64,000 bases of DNA, taken from assembly GCA_015852425.1 (NCBI GenBank), contig JAAAIG010000020.1, positions 51,259 to 115,258 on the forward strand, read 5' to 3'. The translations under genes were made by a program, and so were the position numbers. Shown here piece after piece: positions 36,567 through 48,150 of this stretch (positions are counted from its first letter, which is position 1; each line of letters begins with the position of its first letter). Under the pieces are notes generated by a model that saw only the letters and a program-made list of their open reading frames with translations, was not told the origin of the DNA and did no database searches. This stretch comes from Gryganskiella cystojenkinii. Taxonomy: Eukaryota; Mortierellomycota; Mortierellomycetes; Mortierellales; Mortierellaceae.

Positions 36567-36593
36567 CTCTCTCTCTCTCTCCCTTTCTCTCTG
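36567..36593 (+). repeat. CT-rich microsatellite in ZPR1 leader
   Basis: A (CT)n run followed by CCCTTTCTCTCTG lies about 55-80 nt before the ZPR1 ATG. Pyrimidine-rich tracts just upstream of highly expressed genes are common in fungi and may mark the core promoter or transcription start. Confidence 0.6.
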
Positions 36594-36647
36594 TAGTTTA
36601 TTCTCCTTCCCTCTCCCCCTTCCCATTAACCACATAACCACACACCA

Positions 36648-38755
36648 ATGGCTGAAGAGATCAAGAACGTCGACACCATCACCGTCGACCTCGATAACGA
36701 GATCAACACCGCCAAACCCGACGGCGACGGTCCATTGTTCCAGGACATTGATGGCGACCAAAAAGTCACAGAGATTGAGAGCTTGTGCATGAACTGCCAC
36801 GACAACGTATGCAGTGTTTTTCTTCATGGCTTTCTCCTTTTGCTTTAGAATTTTTAACGGAAAGAGTTCTCTGACTGACCAACACACCATATCCTTGGAT
36901 AACAAACACATTTAGGGCATCACTCGTCTCTTGCTCACTCGCGTCCCTCACTTCCGCGAGGTCATCCTCATGGCCTTTGAGTGCCCACACTGTGGATTCA
37001 GATCGAACGAGTTGCAGCAGGCGAACGCTATCGCTGTCGGAGGAGCCATTTACACCTGTCACATCACCAGCAAAGCCGATCTCAACCGTCAATTGGTCAA
37101 GACCGATACCGCCGTCGTCAGAATTCCCGAGATTGACTTTGAGATCCCTGCCCAGCGTGGACATTTGACTACCGTCGAGGGTCTTCTTAACACTGTTATC
37201 GATGATTTGCAGAGTGATCAGCCTGTGCGCAAGGTAAATTCCTATCAAAAAGAAATCGAATGTGGCTGGCTAGGAGCAAGATCTATTTTTTTTTTGACAA
37301 TTGCCCATTGCCGCAGCAAGATACTTCTTGCCCTCTGAGTCACCGCAACGCTGCTAACACTTTCGCCTCCTTTTCCAATTTACCACCATTAGCACATGGA
37401 TGAGGCTTTATACCACCAGATCGACGCAATTATTCAAAAGCTTCAGGACTGCATGGACAACAAGACTCCCTTCACTATCATCTTGGACGACCCCGCAGGA
37501 AACTCCTATATCGAATCGCTCTCTGCTCCCGATCTGGACGACAAGTTGGATCTTTCCGTCTACATGAGAACGCGTGCTCAGGAGCGTGCTATGGGCCTCT
37601 CAGTCCCAGAGGAAGTCGAGGCCGGAGAGGTCACAGAGATCACGCCTGTTCCTATGCCCAAGGATCAAAAAGAGGCTCATGCTCAGCGTCAGCTGTGGGA
37701 GGCCGGTATCACCGAGGCCGACTTGGAGAAGGAGCGTGCCGAGAAAAAGGCTGCTGCTGGTGGAGTGGACGTCCCAGAGGAACTGCCCGAGATTTTGTCC
37801 TTCCCTGCCAACTGTTCCTCTTGTGGTACTCCCGGTGACACCAAGATGCACATCTTGGATATCCCCCATTTCAAGGAGATGATCATCATGTCGACCGTCT
37901 GTGAGCACTGCGGATACAAGAGCAATGAGGTCAAGGCCGGAGGTCCCGTCAGTGAGAAGGGCAGACGCATCATTCTCAAGATTGAGGATATCGAGGATAT
38001 GAGTCGTGATATCTTGAAGGTATTGACGCACGGGACCTGTTGGACCAAATTCAATACGCCTGACAAGCCCAGAAAGGACATATTGCTAACCTACTGGAAT
38101 CTCTCTCTCTCTCTCTCTCTCTCACACCATTTCCCCTTTTTTCACGTAGTCCGAGACCTGTGGACTCTCCATTCCCGAGATTGACTTGGAGCTCAACTCT
38201 GGTACCTTGGGTGGACGATTCACGACAGTAGAGGGTCTTTTGAGACAGGTTCACGACGAACTTTCAAGCAAGGTCCCACAAGAAGATGAGAACCAGCCCG
38301 AGCGTCGTCGTGTCTTTACAAAGTTCTTGGATAACCTCGAGAAGGTAAGAGAGCGAATACCGTGAACATGGAAGAGGAACGAGTTAAATGTGCAAAGGAC
38401 TAATCATTCTTGCATTTTTTCTTTCTTTCTAAATTGTACTTAGGTCATGTCCCTCGAGATCAAATGTACTTTGATCTTGGATGACCCGCTTGGAAACTCT
38501 TACCTTCAGAACTTGTATGCGCCCGAGCCTGATCCAGCCATGACCATTGAGGATTACGAGCGTACCTTTGACCAGAACGAGAGCTTGGGACTGAATGATA
38601 TGCGCTTGGTGGACTATGAGGACGACAAGGAGCACGCGCATGTTATTCACGATCACAAGCACGAGGAAGAGCAGAAGCACCACGAAGAATTGACGGATGC
38701 TCAGCGGGAGGAAGAGGAGACCTCGGGTGGCGGTGTCTCTGGAGGTCACTTTTAA
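36648..38755 (+). CDS. ZPR1: Zinc-finger protein ZPR1
   Basis: Conserved eukaryotic protein that binds translation elongation factor eEF1A; in yeast it works as an eEF1A folding chaperone. Five exons: 36648-36806, 36916-37233, 37393-38019, 38150-38344 and 38444-38755, all phase 0; 536 residues. It has the duplicated ZPR1 layout. The first C4 finger is CMNCHDN...[10 protein letters not shown], followed by an alpha/beta domain with [20 protein letters not shown] and [11 protein letters not shown]. The second finger is [10 protein letters not shown]...[10 protein letters not shown], followed by [20 protein letters not shown] and [14 protein letters not shown]. The C-terminal tail is rich in His and Glu ([12 protein letters not shown]). 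Both fingers keep all four Cys. Intron 3 carries a (CT)n run before its acceptor. Confidence 0.97.
38101..38123 (+). repeat. (CT)n microsatellite in ZPR1 intron 3
   Basis: Uninterrupted CT dinucleotide repeat of about 23 nt in the intron, about 25 nt upstream of the acceptor, so it may serve as part of the polypyrimidine tract. Confidence 0.85.
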
Positions 38756-40583
38756 AGAAGAAAGAAAGAAAGAACGAAAAAAGTCAATCAAAAAGAGCTC
38801 ATTTTTTTAGCAGCATGATTAGAAAAAAGAGGAAGGCTAGACTGATAGAGAGAAAACCGGAACACTTGCCTCATCTCGTTTTTGTATTTGCATCATATTT
38901 TTGAAAACAAATAAAAAAAACAGAAAAAAAAACAATGACAATGATCACTGTGAACCTAGTGGTATTAAATTCTGGTCCTGAGTTGTAAATGGGAACTCAG
39001 TCTTGAAAGAAAGGAGAGGATGGAAGGAGAGGGAGAGAACAGATTTCTTCCCACGATTGTTGACGATTTTATCGATGACACTCTTTTTTGCACATGCTGC
39101 CGAGCGGAAAAAACCATACCCCGTCCCTTTTTCTGTCTTTCTTTGATCAAGAGCAATGGCCAACCTGCCGCAGTTCACGTTTGAAGAAGAATGTAAAAGA
39201 TTGTGTTTTCAATAGAATAGCCCTGGAGGTCATCATCTCTCCATCGCGGGATCATCCGAGGATATTTTTTTCTTGTCGACTTTCAATCAAAATGATCCTG
39301 TGTCACGATCAATTTTCGCGTGCTTTTTTTGCTCGCATGTATCCTTGGACACAAAAAACCGTCCCGTGGAAGAAAAGACAGGCGCCCCGACTTTGGTGAG
39401 CAATTTTTGCCTTTTTTGCGTGTCGGAAATAGCGGAGCAAAAAGCAAAGGCGCGCGTCGATGGAAGCGGAGAGAACACTATGGAGTGTTAGGATCCGAGC
39501 AAGAACAGTAAAACGTGGCGCTCTGACGTAAAACGTTTATTATTCTTTTTTACATATTTTTTTTAAAAATCGCATCTTCAGCTCCCGTTTTAGTCCTCCA
39601 TACCATAATACCATGAAAGCTTAGAGTCAAATCTTTGCTAGTGCTGCCACGGTACCTTCTCTACCTTGCAGGTTATGAGAGACAAGACGGAGCACTTCAA
39701 CTTTGTTTTTTTTCCTAAGAGAATGACTAGATTGACTCTTGTGTGTCATTTCACAAAGTACCTCTTTTTATCTGCACGCCAAAAAACGCCTATGTATCAG
39801 AAATCGAAGAGAAGATAGACAGAATGCAGAAAAAGAGCTTATGATGACGTTCGTTTCAATTCCTTGCCAATCATGCCATTTTCGTATTCTTGAGAACCAT
39901 CAATCAATCCGCCAATTTATTCGTTTTCTTGAAGTTTGGAACATATGTGGGGTTCGTAGTCTTTAGATTCAGGCATGTCGTTAAAAAGAGCTTTGATTGC
40001 TGCAAAGGTTTGACGTTTTCCTATATTTGTCTACCAAAAAAAGGGAGCGGGGGAAAACAACTTAAATTAGGGGGGAGGGCGAGAGGTATGTGTGGTTGTG
40101 GGTGTTTTGCTGCGCTGTTTTCGTTGTGTGACCGACCGCAATGGATTTTTTTTTTCACTCCTAAGAACGACTCGAACAACCCCAATAACCCAAAGGAGAA
40201 TTAAAAAAAAAAAAGAGCAGGAGCGAGGAGGACCAGTCCATCTTCTCATCGCCCCGATCATTGCCGACGGAAGAGAAGAGTACAGTAGAAGAGTCATTCT
40301 TAGCAATTTCAAGCATTAGAGTTATTCACGCGCTCAGTATAAGGTTAAATACTCGTCAAAGTTTTTTTTTACTTTTTTTAAATCCTCTCTTGCCTGTGGA
40401 TGGATCCCGAGAAATTTGGAGAACTGACACACCAACCTACGCCTCTTGCTGACAAATTTAAAAGTTCTGTCAAGTAAACAACAGCGGTCACCATCTTATT
40501 CTCTAGTTGTTGCTGTTGGTAGGTTATGTTTATGTGCCACTACCAGAATGGAATCTCACGGAACAAAATAAAAAAAAAGGATC

Positions 40584-40850
40584 TTGGACCAGATGGAGCC
40601 CATTTCCAGTTTTTGTCCATCTTGTCAACAGATACTGCACTCTCCTTCAACAGCCTTTGCCCCGTGCGTGGTCTCGGGTTCAGCCCTTTTTTTCGTAGTT
40701 GTTGTCTTACTACTACCAGTATTTGGACACAGTTGGACCAGATGGAGCCCGATTCCGTTTTTTAACCATCCTGTCATCTTTTGGCAATACATACTCTCCT
40801 TCAACAGCCTTTGCCCCCCTGGATGGTCACACCAGTATTTAGATACAGCA
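40584..40850. repeat. Imperfect direct repeat, two units
   Basis: Two copies begin at 40584 and 40733 with TTGGACCAGATGGAGCCC, continue through CTCTCCTTCAACAGCCTTTG, and are each followed by ACCAGTATTT(G/A)GA(C/T)ACAG. The unit is about 120-150 nt. No coding potential is shared by the copies. Confidence 0.8.
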
Positions 40851-42274
40851 GGTTCCTTCTCTTCCCCACATCCTCAACATACAAAAGGGGAAGGTGATTG
40901 CTCCCCTTTCTTTCCCGCCACTGAAGATCCAAAAAAATAAAAAAAACAAAGAAATTTTCCGGGCGTTGCTGCGCATAACACATTGGTCAAATTTCCTCAA
41001 ATGTACAGCATCTCGTTTGACACCTATCCATTCCGCCCCCCTTCCCAACACCGCAGAAACGCGTTTTTTTTTTATCAACAGGTCAAACAAAATGTGTCTC
41101 TAGCTGTGATGTGCCGCAGCTACTTGAAACAATAGTTCCGAGCCTTGGAACGTCTACGTCAATTGAGATTTTTTGTTAGTGTCAAATGAACTCAGACAAC
41201 TCCAAAACGCCTAGAAAGAAGGAAAAAAATAAGTGAAAACTGGTCATGGGAAAAAGAGAGAAAAGCAAAGCCCATTTAATAATACGGCTCATCCGGCCCA
41301 AGTAAGGCGCGAACTTTTTTTTTTTTTTGTTCTGCTTGCTGAGTCTGCAACTAAGACGGGGACTGAAAAAAAATATATATACATAAGCTTTACCGGAATC
41401 CCGGAAGAGAACATTGCTCCTTTTGCCCAAAGACACCTGGGCGAGAGCCTTGGAGTAAAGAATGAATACATGCATTTGGCTTTGGCTCTGACAGAGGGCG
41501 AGAGAGTACCTTTTGTCATCCATGGGAAGGCTCTATTTAGAGGGAGGGAGAGAGACACTCGAGAAAAAAAGATACCCGAATAAAAAAAATCCTTTCGTGG
41601 GAAAGAGACCAAAGAAAGGTGGATCAACCATTGGCCCGTAACCAGAATAGACTTTCTTTTTTTGTTCCCGCATCAGCAGTGATGCCTTTCTTCTCGTTCT
41701 CCCAATTACGCCTTTCGGTTCAGCTCTCTTATTCAGCCAACTCACCTCGCATCCATGGCTATGGTTGGATCGGAGTGTTACAGAAGGGAGGAGGGAATTC
41801 AGGCACAGCCAGGGTTGCACACAACAAACTCTAGACTGAATGGGCCGTGGAAGGTCCAAAAACATAAACTAGAATCTCTCACCCCGATAAAATGGACGAA
41901 AACGTGCACAAAAGAGGATATTTCGCGAGGAAACCTATTTTAACCCACGGTGGGCTTTCCACGGATTCACTCCTCAGATAAAACAGAAGGGATCCTGCGG
42001 AGAAAAGACTGAGGAGAGTGGGGAAAACCAAGAGGGACGAAAGAGTGATGGTTTAGAAAGCAATAACTAGTTGGTCACGAAATAGCAAAAAAAAAAATTG
42101 TAAAAAGAGGATATGGAGCTGCCGGCGCAGTGAGTAGCAGGAAACAGGTGTCAAAATGCACTTTTAGGCACAAATGGCTGTTGCTGTTACTTCCTGTTCT
42201 GTCAACTGTCAACGATGGCGCAAGAAGATCCAACGAGAAAAATAATTGACAAATGCAAGCGGGGGGAGAGGTGG

Positions 42275-42346
42275 GGGTGTCATAGTGGGTGTCATCGAGG
42301 GTGTCATAGTTGGGGTCATAGTTGGAGTGAACGGGGGTGTCATTGC
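42275..42346. repeat. 12-nt minisatellite, about six units
   Basis: Six 12-nt units of GGGTGTCATAGT type, some imperfect (TGGGGTCATAGT, TGGAGTGAACGG). On the minus strand they read as a Thr-Pro-Thr-Met/Ser-Met repeat inside an 84-codon open frame, but that frame has no other sign of being a gene. Confidence 0.85.
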
Positions 42347-43597
42347 ACAGTTCCTTAATAAATCAACAAGAGCACACGGCGGGCGTATCACCGTTTGCTG
42401 AAAAATCTTTTTTATTCCTCGAATCATTTTTCGTGCTGACAAGATTGGTAAGAGAAGTGACAAAAAAAGTCACTGTCGCCCTTGAACAACCATTGACAAC
42501 TTGAAAGTGTTCTAGCTTTGCTGTGGTTGTTGCTATCCTCCGTATGATATTTTTTGTGGAGAACTAGGTGCAACAAGCATTGTGCTGTTGACGAAACACA
42601 GGCGAGCCGTTGGTCATACAAGAAAACCACCCTCTTTGCCTCCTTGCAAGTGAACGAAAGAAAAAATTAGGGTGATTACTCGTGCAAGTGATGGCGACTT
42701 CGCCCAAGCCGTAGTCCGCCGAATTGCAAAGTACCCATCGACCAAAAGAGAGAAAAACAAGAAGTACATGTAGGCAAAACGTTTTTAGCTACTGTCAAAA
42801 AGGAGTGTGAGTCGCACCATCGATTTGTCGATTGATTCGATGGATTGTGTTCCTCTCTTTTCACTTTTCAGCTTTGAAATCGGAAAATAAGAATTTTTTT
42901 TTTTTTTTTTTTTTTCACTTGACCAACACCCTATTTTTTGATTGACCTGCGCAAAGCATAAAAAATGATGCGGGGGAGAGGAAACAGCAGCAGCTCGACA
43001 AAAACCTTGTCTTTACTTGGAAACGGACAAACAAAAAGCTGTGACTCAATTGCTCTTTCGTCTCTCCTGTCTCTACCCCTCATTCTCTTCCTCATCGTTC
43101 TTGTGTGTGTTTTTATTTATTTCGAAGGAATCATTACCAAAGTGGGCGTATTTTGTGTTTTTTGAATTGATCCTCGATTGAATTGCGAACAGGGCAACTC
43201 TGTTTTCTTCTTTTTCCTTCCGCGCCTCAACAGCGTGGCATAAACCCAGCTTCAATTCTTTTCTTCTGTATTCAATCCATAATCACCACCCCCTTTAGCG
43301 CTACAACCCTACTTTTTGATTTTGTTGTTGTTGTTTGCTTTGTCAACCATTCCCTCTCAAATATATAAAGGGACCAACTCCCTTCTTCCCAAAAAAAAAA
43401 AAGAAAAAGAAATTAGAGAATCAAAAAGAAAAAGCGAACAAAATAGAATAAACAGAATCATCAAAACATCAACAGCACAACAGATCTTTTCCTTACTCAC
43501 ACGACTTTTTATCGCAAATCTCACTCCTATCTCCCTCATTACTCATTTCGCTCCATTCCCTTCCCTTATCCCTAATCAACAAAAATAATTATCAAAA

Positions 43598-45442
43598 ATG
43601 ACTGCCACCATCAAGATCGAACTCGACGACAAGTACCTCGTCCTTCCTCATTTGACCCGTGCTCAACTCGAGCCCTTGTCTTTCCAGCAAGAACAACAAG
43701 ACTCCTTGACCGCCCCCGGCAGTCCCAACATGACTATGACCTCGCCTGAGCGTACCATGTCCCTGGGTGGTGTTTCGATCGCCTCCACGCTCCCTTCCTC
43801 AGCGGCCTCGGTCCGATCGTCCTTGGAGCTGGAAGGACGTCCTGTCGTTACTGCTTCTCCTAGTCAAGCCAGCGTTGGTGCCACCGTGCTCAAGGGCAAA
43901 ATCGTGCTTACGTTGTCAAAGCCAACCAAGATAGCCTCGTTGGCCATTGCGTTGAATGGATCAACCCACATTGCTTTCTTGGGCGCCGGCAAACGAGCCC
44001 ACTACTCTCGTCATCATATCCGCTCTCAGCAGTATTTGATCTACCCGCCTGGCGCCGAGTCTCAATATACGCTTTTGACCCAGAACACGGTCACTTATCC
44101 TTTTGAGATTGAAGTCCCCAACCATTTGCCTGCCTCAGTCACGACCCCTCAAGGTGGCACGATCTATCGTCTGACCGCGGTTTTGACTCTCTCCAGGAGC
44201 TCGGGTCTCATGTCGTTCTTGACCTCGGGGACCACGGTCACGACGGCCTCGACTATTCAGATCTACCGTGCGCCTCGCTCCCGTTGCCGTTTGCTAGAGC
44301 CGGTCGATGAAGAAGATATCGAACAAGATGATGAAGAGGACGAATTGCTCAATAACGGTCAAGCCCGTGGCGAGACGGAGCGTGAACAACGTGACCCTGT
44401 CGACGAGAGCGATGTCGTCCCCGCGGCTGTGACACATACTTGGCCGGGCCATCTAGAAGCCTCGGTCTCGATTCCCTATACTCAGTTGCCGCCTCAGTCC
44501 AGACCCGACCTCCATCTCCGAGTCCGAGTCCTGCGCAATAACCTGTCGATCAAGTGTTTCCAGGCCTCGTTGTACGAACGCGCCATCTTCCGCGTCCAAA
44601 AGGCCGGGGCTTCGATCACGAGCAAGAAACACATCATTGGTGTCCGTGAGCGTGTGGTCAGTGCTCAACGTTGTGATGCTGGATGGGCCAACGATACCAT
44701 CACGGGTCAGGTCCCTCATACCTTCGAGAAGGTGGTTCTTTTTTCCATCCCAAACGCGCTTCGCTCTCATAATGATCTTCAATCGGCCAGGGGTTTGAAC
44801 GTCTCTACCTACACCAGTGTTTCAAAGCTGAAGAAGCGTCATCTCAAGGAAGATCTCGAGATCAAGGATGCCGAGTTTGGCGAGGTCCATATCGAGATTC
44901 AGCATTTCATCCGTTACTCGGTCTTTGTCTGTGGATCCGTCGATACCAAGGGTAAGACGATTGCCGGTCCGGTAGAGCGGTTCTTGGGCGATGTCCCTGT
45001 CATTGTCCGCGGATTACCCTCGGGTCCCGAGTGTGATTTGTCCGGTTTGCCTTCGTACTTGTATTCGTTCTCAACCTCTCGAGTTTCGTATGAAGACGCA
45101 CGCGATTACGAGTTCGAGGCGACAGGTGTAGCTCTGGTCGAGGAGAACGGAGGAGACGCCGGGACTGCAGCCGACGGCTCTACGACTGGTGCGTTGGGAC
45201 CGATTTATGGTGATTATGAGCAGGACGATGCGTTGATGGCGATCATGGGGTATCGTGGTAGTCGTACACCTCCCAGCTATGAGGACACGATGGCGCGCCC
45301 CTCAATTGATCAGCTTTCTCTTTCGGAGATGCGACCTTTACAGCCTACTACGACCAACAGCTCGACCAACAGTTTCTCAACCACAGCCTCGACCACTCAA
45401 TTCAACAACGTCAGCAGCCAGACCCTTTCGATGATCCGTTAA
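43598..45442 (+). CDS. Alpha-arrestin (arrestin-related trafficking adaptor)
   Basis: Single-exon gene of 614 residues. Alpha-arrestins bind membrane transporters and recruit the Rsp5/Nedd4 ubiquitin ligase to trigger endocytosis. Residues 1-95 are a variable leader. The arrestin N-like beta-sandwich follows (about 96-240: KGKIVLTLSKPTKIASLAIA, VTYPFEIEVPNHLPASV, TIYRLTAVLTLSR). After an acidic linker (DEEDIEQDDEEDE) comes the C-like domain (about 285-475: LEASVSIPYTQLPPQSRPDL, FQASLYERAIFR, IEIQHFIRYSVFV). A PPSY motif at about residue 560 (TPPSYEDT) fits the PPxY recognised by Rsp5 WW domains. The tail is Ser/Thr/Asn-rich. The A-rich context at the ATG (TATCAAAAATGACT) and the CT/A-rich leader suggest good expression. 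Which transporter it serves is unknown. Confidence 0.87.
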   Translation: MTATIKIELDDKYLVLPHLTRAQLEPLSFQQEQQDSLTAPGSPNMTMTSPERTMSLGGVSIASTLPSSAASVRSSLELEGRPVVTASPSQASVGATVLKGKIVLTLSKPTKIASLAIALNGSTHIAFLGAGKRAHYSRHHIRSQQYLIYPPGAESQYTLLTQNTVTYPFEIEVPNHLPASVTTPQGGTIYRLTAVLTLSRSSGLMSFLTSGTTVTTASTIQIYRAPRSRCRLLEPVDEEDIEQDDEEDELLNNGQARGETEREQRDPVDESDVVPAAVTHTWPGHLEASVSIPYTQLPPQSRPDLHLRVRVLRNNLSIKCFQASLYERAIFRVQKAGASITSKKHIIGVRERVVSAQRCDAGWANDTITGQVPHTFEKVVLFSIPNALRSHNDLQSARGLNVSTYTSVSKLKKRHLKEDLEIKDAEFGEVHIEIQHFIRYSVFVCGSVDTKGKTIAGPVERFLGDVPVIVRGLPSGPECDLSGLPSYLYSFSTSRVSYEDARDYEFEATGVALVEENGGDAGTAADGSTTGALGPIYGDYEQDDALMAIMGYRGSRTPPSYEDTMARPSIDQLSLSEMRPLQPTTTNSSTNSFSTTASTTQFNNVSSQTLSMIR

Positions 45443-46660
45443 CATTCCAATCGCTCGACACTTTATACAACTTTTCTCTCCTTTGTTTGCATTGGGAGAT
45501 GCAACATGAAAAAAGAGACACTCTATTGGATTCGACTGAAGTTCTCCTCACTTCTTCTGTCGATACCTCAACCCGCTAGCCCCTACGATCAACACCAAAT
45601 GTCCATTGTTGGCCCCCACATTTGCCACTCGACATCTTTCAACCTGGCAGCGACCACCCCTTCATCTCCCTACCTTTTCTCTATCCAACCTTTTATTTCA
45701 ATCCGGCAACAGTATTCAACAATTTTGTCTGGAGACTACAGTCTCGACAAACGAATACGTCATTTGAAAGGAAGAGTTTGTCGATCAACAACACAAAGGG
45801 ACTCGTTGCGAACCTCCAACAAAAAAAAACCAAAAAAAAAAATCTATGTTCGGATTTAGTTTTCCTCTCCTCCACCTCCATCCAACTGCCCGTCGCTTCA
45901 AAAAAACAACAACATCCTCTTCCTTCCCACACCACTCTCTCTGCTATCGCTTCAAAGAACAGTGAATAAAAAGAGTCTTGATGTAATCTAAAAACTTCAT
46001 AACTTTATTCTGTGTCGATTTGTATTTTCTGCAGTCACAGCCATCGGTAACTTTTCCCTGTTTCCAGAGCCCCCAACAACAGCAAACGCCATAACGAAGA
46101 AGAAGAGCAGCTCCATGACCTCTGAGCACCCCGACAACAGTGCAAACTTTCCTTGCTCTTGCACATACGGACGACCGCATTAGTGGATCTCTGGTATTGA
46201 GGTCCGTTGCTGACAAACCAAACAGTAGCAAAAACTGCTCGAATAAAACGTATGGCGTTCAGAATCGAGCTTGGTCTTAAGCAGTATCGTCAGGGTCACC
46301 TTTGCTCAGGTGGATACAACGTTAGCGAATTACTCTAATGGAGGTACCCTCAAACCTTCAGGCACCCTACCCCTGGTAAGCCAAGGGAAATAACAGTAAC
46401 AGGTCAAGCAGGACTTATTTCAACCATATACCCCGAGGCCATTCGAGCCTCACCCAGCACTCAATAACATCCCACGAGGAGCAGTTCCGCCAGGGATTGC
46501 AGACCTCGAATCACCCTAAACCTAGAATCGTTGCCTCCAGCAACAGATCTAATCCCGTCATGTTCTTTACCCCCCCCCCCCAATTCAACAGGATATCTGG
46601 ACGCTGCGCTCGATTTACGTCTATATTATAGGGATTCAATATCTAATGGTGCGATTTTTT
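45443..46660. other. Intergenic, arrestin 3' to DTD 3'
   Basis: About 1.2 kb between the convergent arrestin and DTD genes. It holds the arrestin 3' UTR, short open frames without motifs, and a C run near 46571-46580. I see no gene here. Confidence 0.55.
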
Positions 46661-47863
46661 TTACTTTGAATCCTCCGATGACAGCTTCAGGCCATCGATC
46701 GCCTCGGTCGCCTTCTCCACATCATCCAGTGTTGATTGTAATACTGGTTTTGATTCAGATGCAGCAGCAGCCGCTTTCGCCTTCTTCAACGCCGCGGCTT
46801 CAGCCAGGGCCGCGGTCTTCATAGCCTTAGCGACCGCTGGATTCGTCTTGTTGTCGATGGGCACGTATTCAAACTTTCTCGAGTCCAATTCCAAAGTCAC
46901 GGGTCCATCATTCGCAATATTGACTAACATCATGGCGCCGAACTCGCCGTCTAAAAAACAAATCACAAGGGATTGAAAATGGTGTCAAAATTTGAAAGCA
47001 CAGAAGGGTGTTATGTTCCGTTATCAGTTCTTACCTTGGATTTTTTCTGGCTTGTAAGCCTTGCGAAGTCGGTTCAAAAAGTCGTGGTACATATCCTTGG
47101 ACTGGCTCGACTTCATGGACAGATGGAAATCCGGTTTACTTCCCTTGAGTACCTGACCGTAAAGAGTGAACTGAGAAACTACAAAAAGCCAAAAAAAAAA
47201 AAAAAAAAAAAAAAAATGTGTGAGTCAAAGCTCCAAAATGTCAGCAAGATAATTCGACTGCGGTTGATTTCGTGCAAAGGATCTGCATGGAGAGGGGTGC
47301 ACAGGATCTCGAACGGTCAGGCTCTTACCGCACAAGATCTCGCCTCCGATATCGACGACGCTCTGGGCCCACATCCTGTTGGGTTCCTCGGTCGCAGCAG
47401 AGTCTGGCTGTGGTGATGAAGTGCGGGTCGCGGCATTCAATTGAGCATTGGTAGATGAATCAAAGACTCGGACGGATAGCAGTTTCTTGACCATGTAGTC
47501 GAGATCGGCGGTGGTATCATCGACAGAGAGGCCGATCAGGACACAGAGACCTCGCTTGATCTTTGAGATCTGTTTGCCGTCGACTGTTTTGCGCAAAAAT
47601 TGAAAGATTTTCAGGTACCGTTATGTTAGCCTGGGGAACTATGGAGAGAACATTATCGAGAAGGGAGAGAAAGTATCGGGAAGGGAAAGAATTGTTGTCG
47701 TCTATTAGAGGTACCTTCGACACTAGCCTGGACGACTCTTTGCAACACCTAAGAGGGGGGGATTGTATGAGCGACAAATGGTGAATCAGTCGAATGAAAA
47801 GATAGGTTGTCGCTCTTTTGTGTCATGTTGAAGAGAATGAGAGATTGTTTTTACAGCTCGCAT
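46661..47863 (-). CDS. DTD1: D-aminoacyl-tRNA deacylase (Dtd)
   Basis: Removes D-amino acids wrongly attached to tRNA. Five exons: 47855-47863 (9 nt), 47715-47748 (34 nt), 47329-47583, 47035-47178 and 46661-46950; 243 residues. The first exon gives only MRA and the second VLQRVVQASVE, which together restore the conserved Dtd N-terminus. The two active-site motifs are intact: VSQFTLYGQ and the NxGPxT-type NDGPVTLEL after DGEFGAMMLV. Compared with bacterial Dtd (about 145 residues) it has a Ser/Pro/Gln insert after residue 60 or so (NAATRTSSPQPDSAATEEPN) and a helical, Ala/Lys-rich C-terminal extension (ALKKAKAAAAASES), which may bind RNA or be disordered. It shares a 287-nt divergent promoter with the KPWE-motif gene. 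Confidence 0.92.
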
Positions 47864-48150
47864 GGTTCCAGGAATAAATTAAGAGAATGTGTCTTTATGG
47901 TTGACTGCCGAGGAAGGGGAAGGTTGAAAAAAGTGTGGAGAAGCAAAGAAGAGAGATGTCAATCCTTTTGGACCGATTCCTTTCAAACTTTGAATCTGAT
48001 CAGTCCGAATTGCCGGACTGATTGTCGACGGTGACGAAAGTTGGTGGCTCTCTGTCCCCTTTTTATTTCCGCGTGTCATTCCATTCTTTTTCTTTTCATT
48101 CTTTCATCTGTTCAATTTTCATTCTATCCACGACACAACATTCACAACCC

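Larger units (their letters stand above)
34918..36647. other. Divergent upstream region, Atg13 / ZPR1
   Basis: About 1.7 kb between the divergent starts. It holds purine/pyrimidine-biased tracts (GGAAGGGAAGGGAGG near 35040-35090), the N gap 35637-35646 beside a run of more than 20 T, and a CT-rich leader just before ZPR1. I see no convincing coding exon. Confidence 0.55.
38756..43597. other. Long intergenic region without an intact gene
   Basis: About 4.8 kb between ZPR1 and the arrestin gene, the longest gene-free stretch here. It has many poly-A/poly-T runs and only short open frames without recognisable motifs on either strand. It contains a duplicated segment (40584-40850) and a 12-nt minisatellite (42275-42346), listed separately. 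The last part (about 43300-43597) is CT- and A-rich and reads as the leader of the arrestin gene. A non-coding RNA or a decayed element is possible, but I see no support for one. Confidence 0.5.

Noticed and set aside
36516..37248. Minus-strand open frames opposite ZPR1
   Set aside because: Shadows of ZPR1 exons, which carry clear zinc fingers on the plus strand.
38756..43597. Possible tRNA or other structured RNA in the long gene-free stretch
   Set aside because: I found no T-arm/acceptor pattern by eye; a tRNAscan-SE/Infernal run would settle it.
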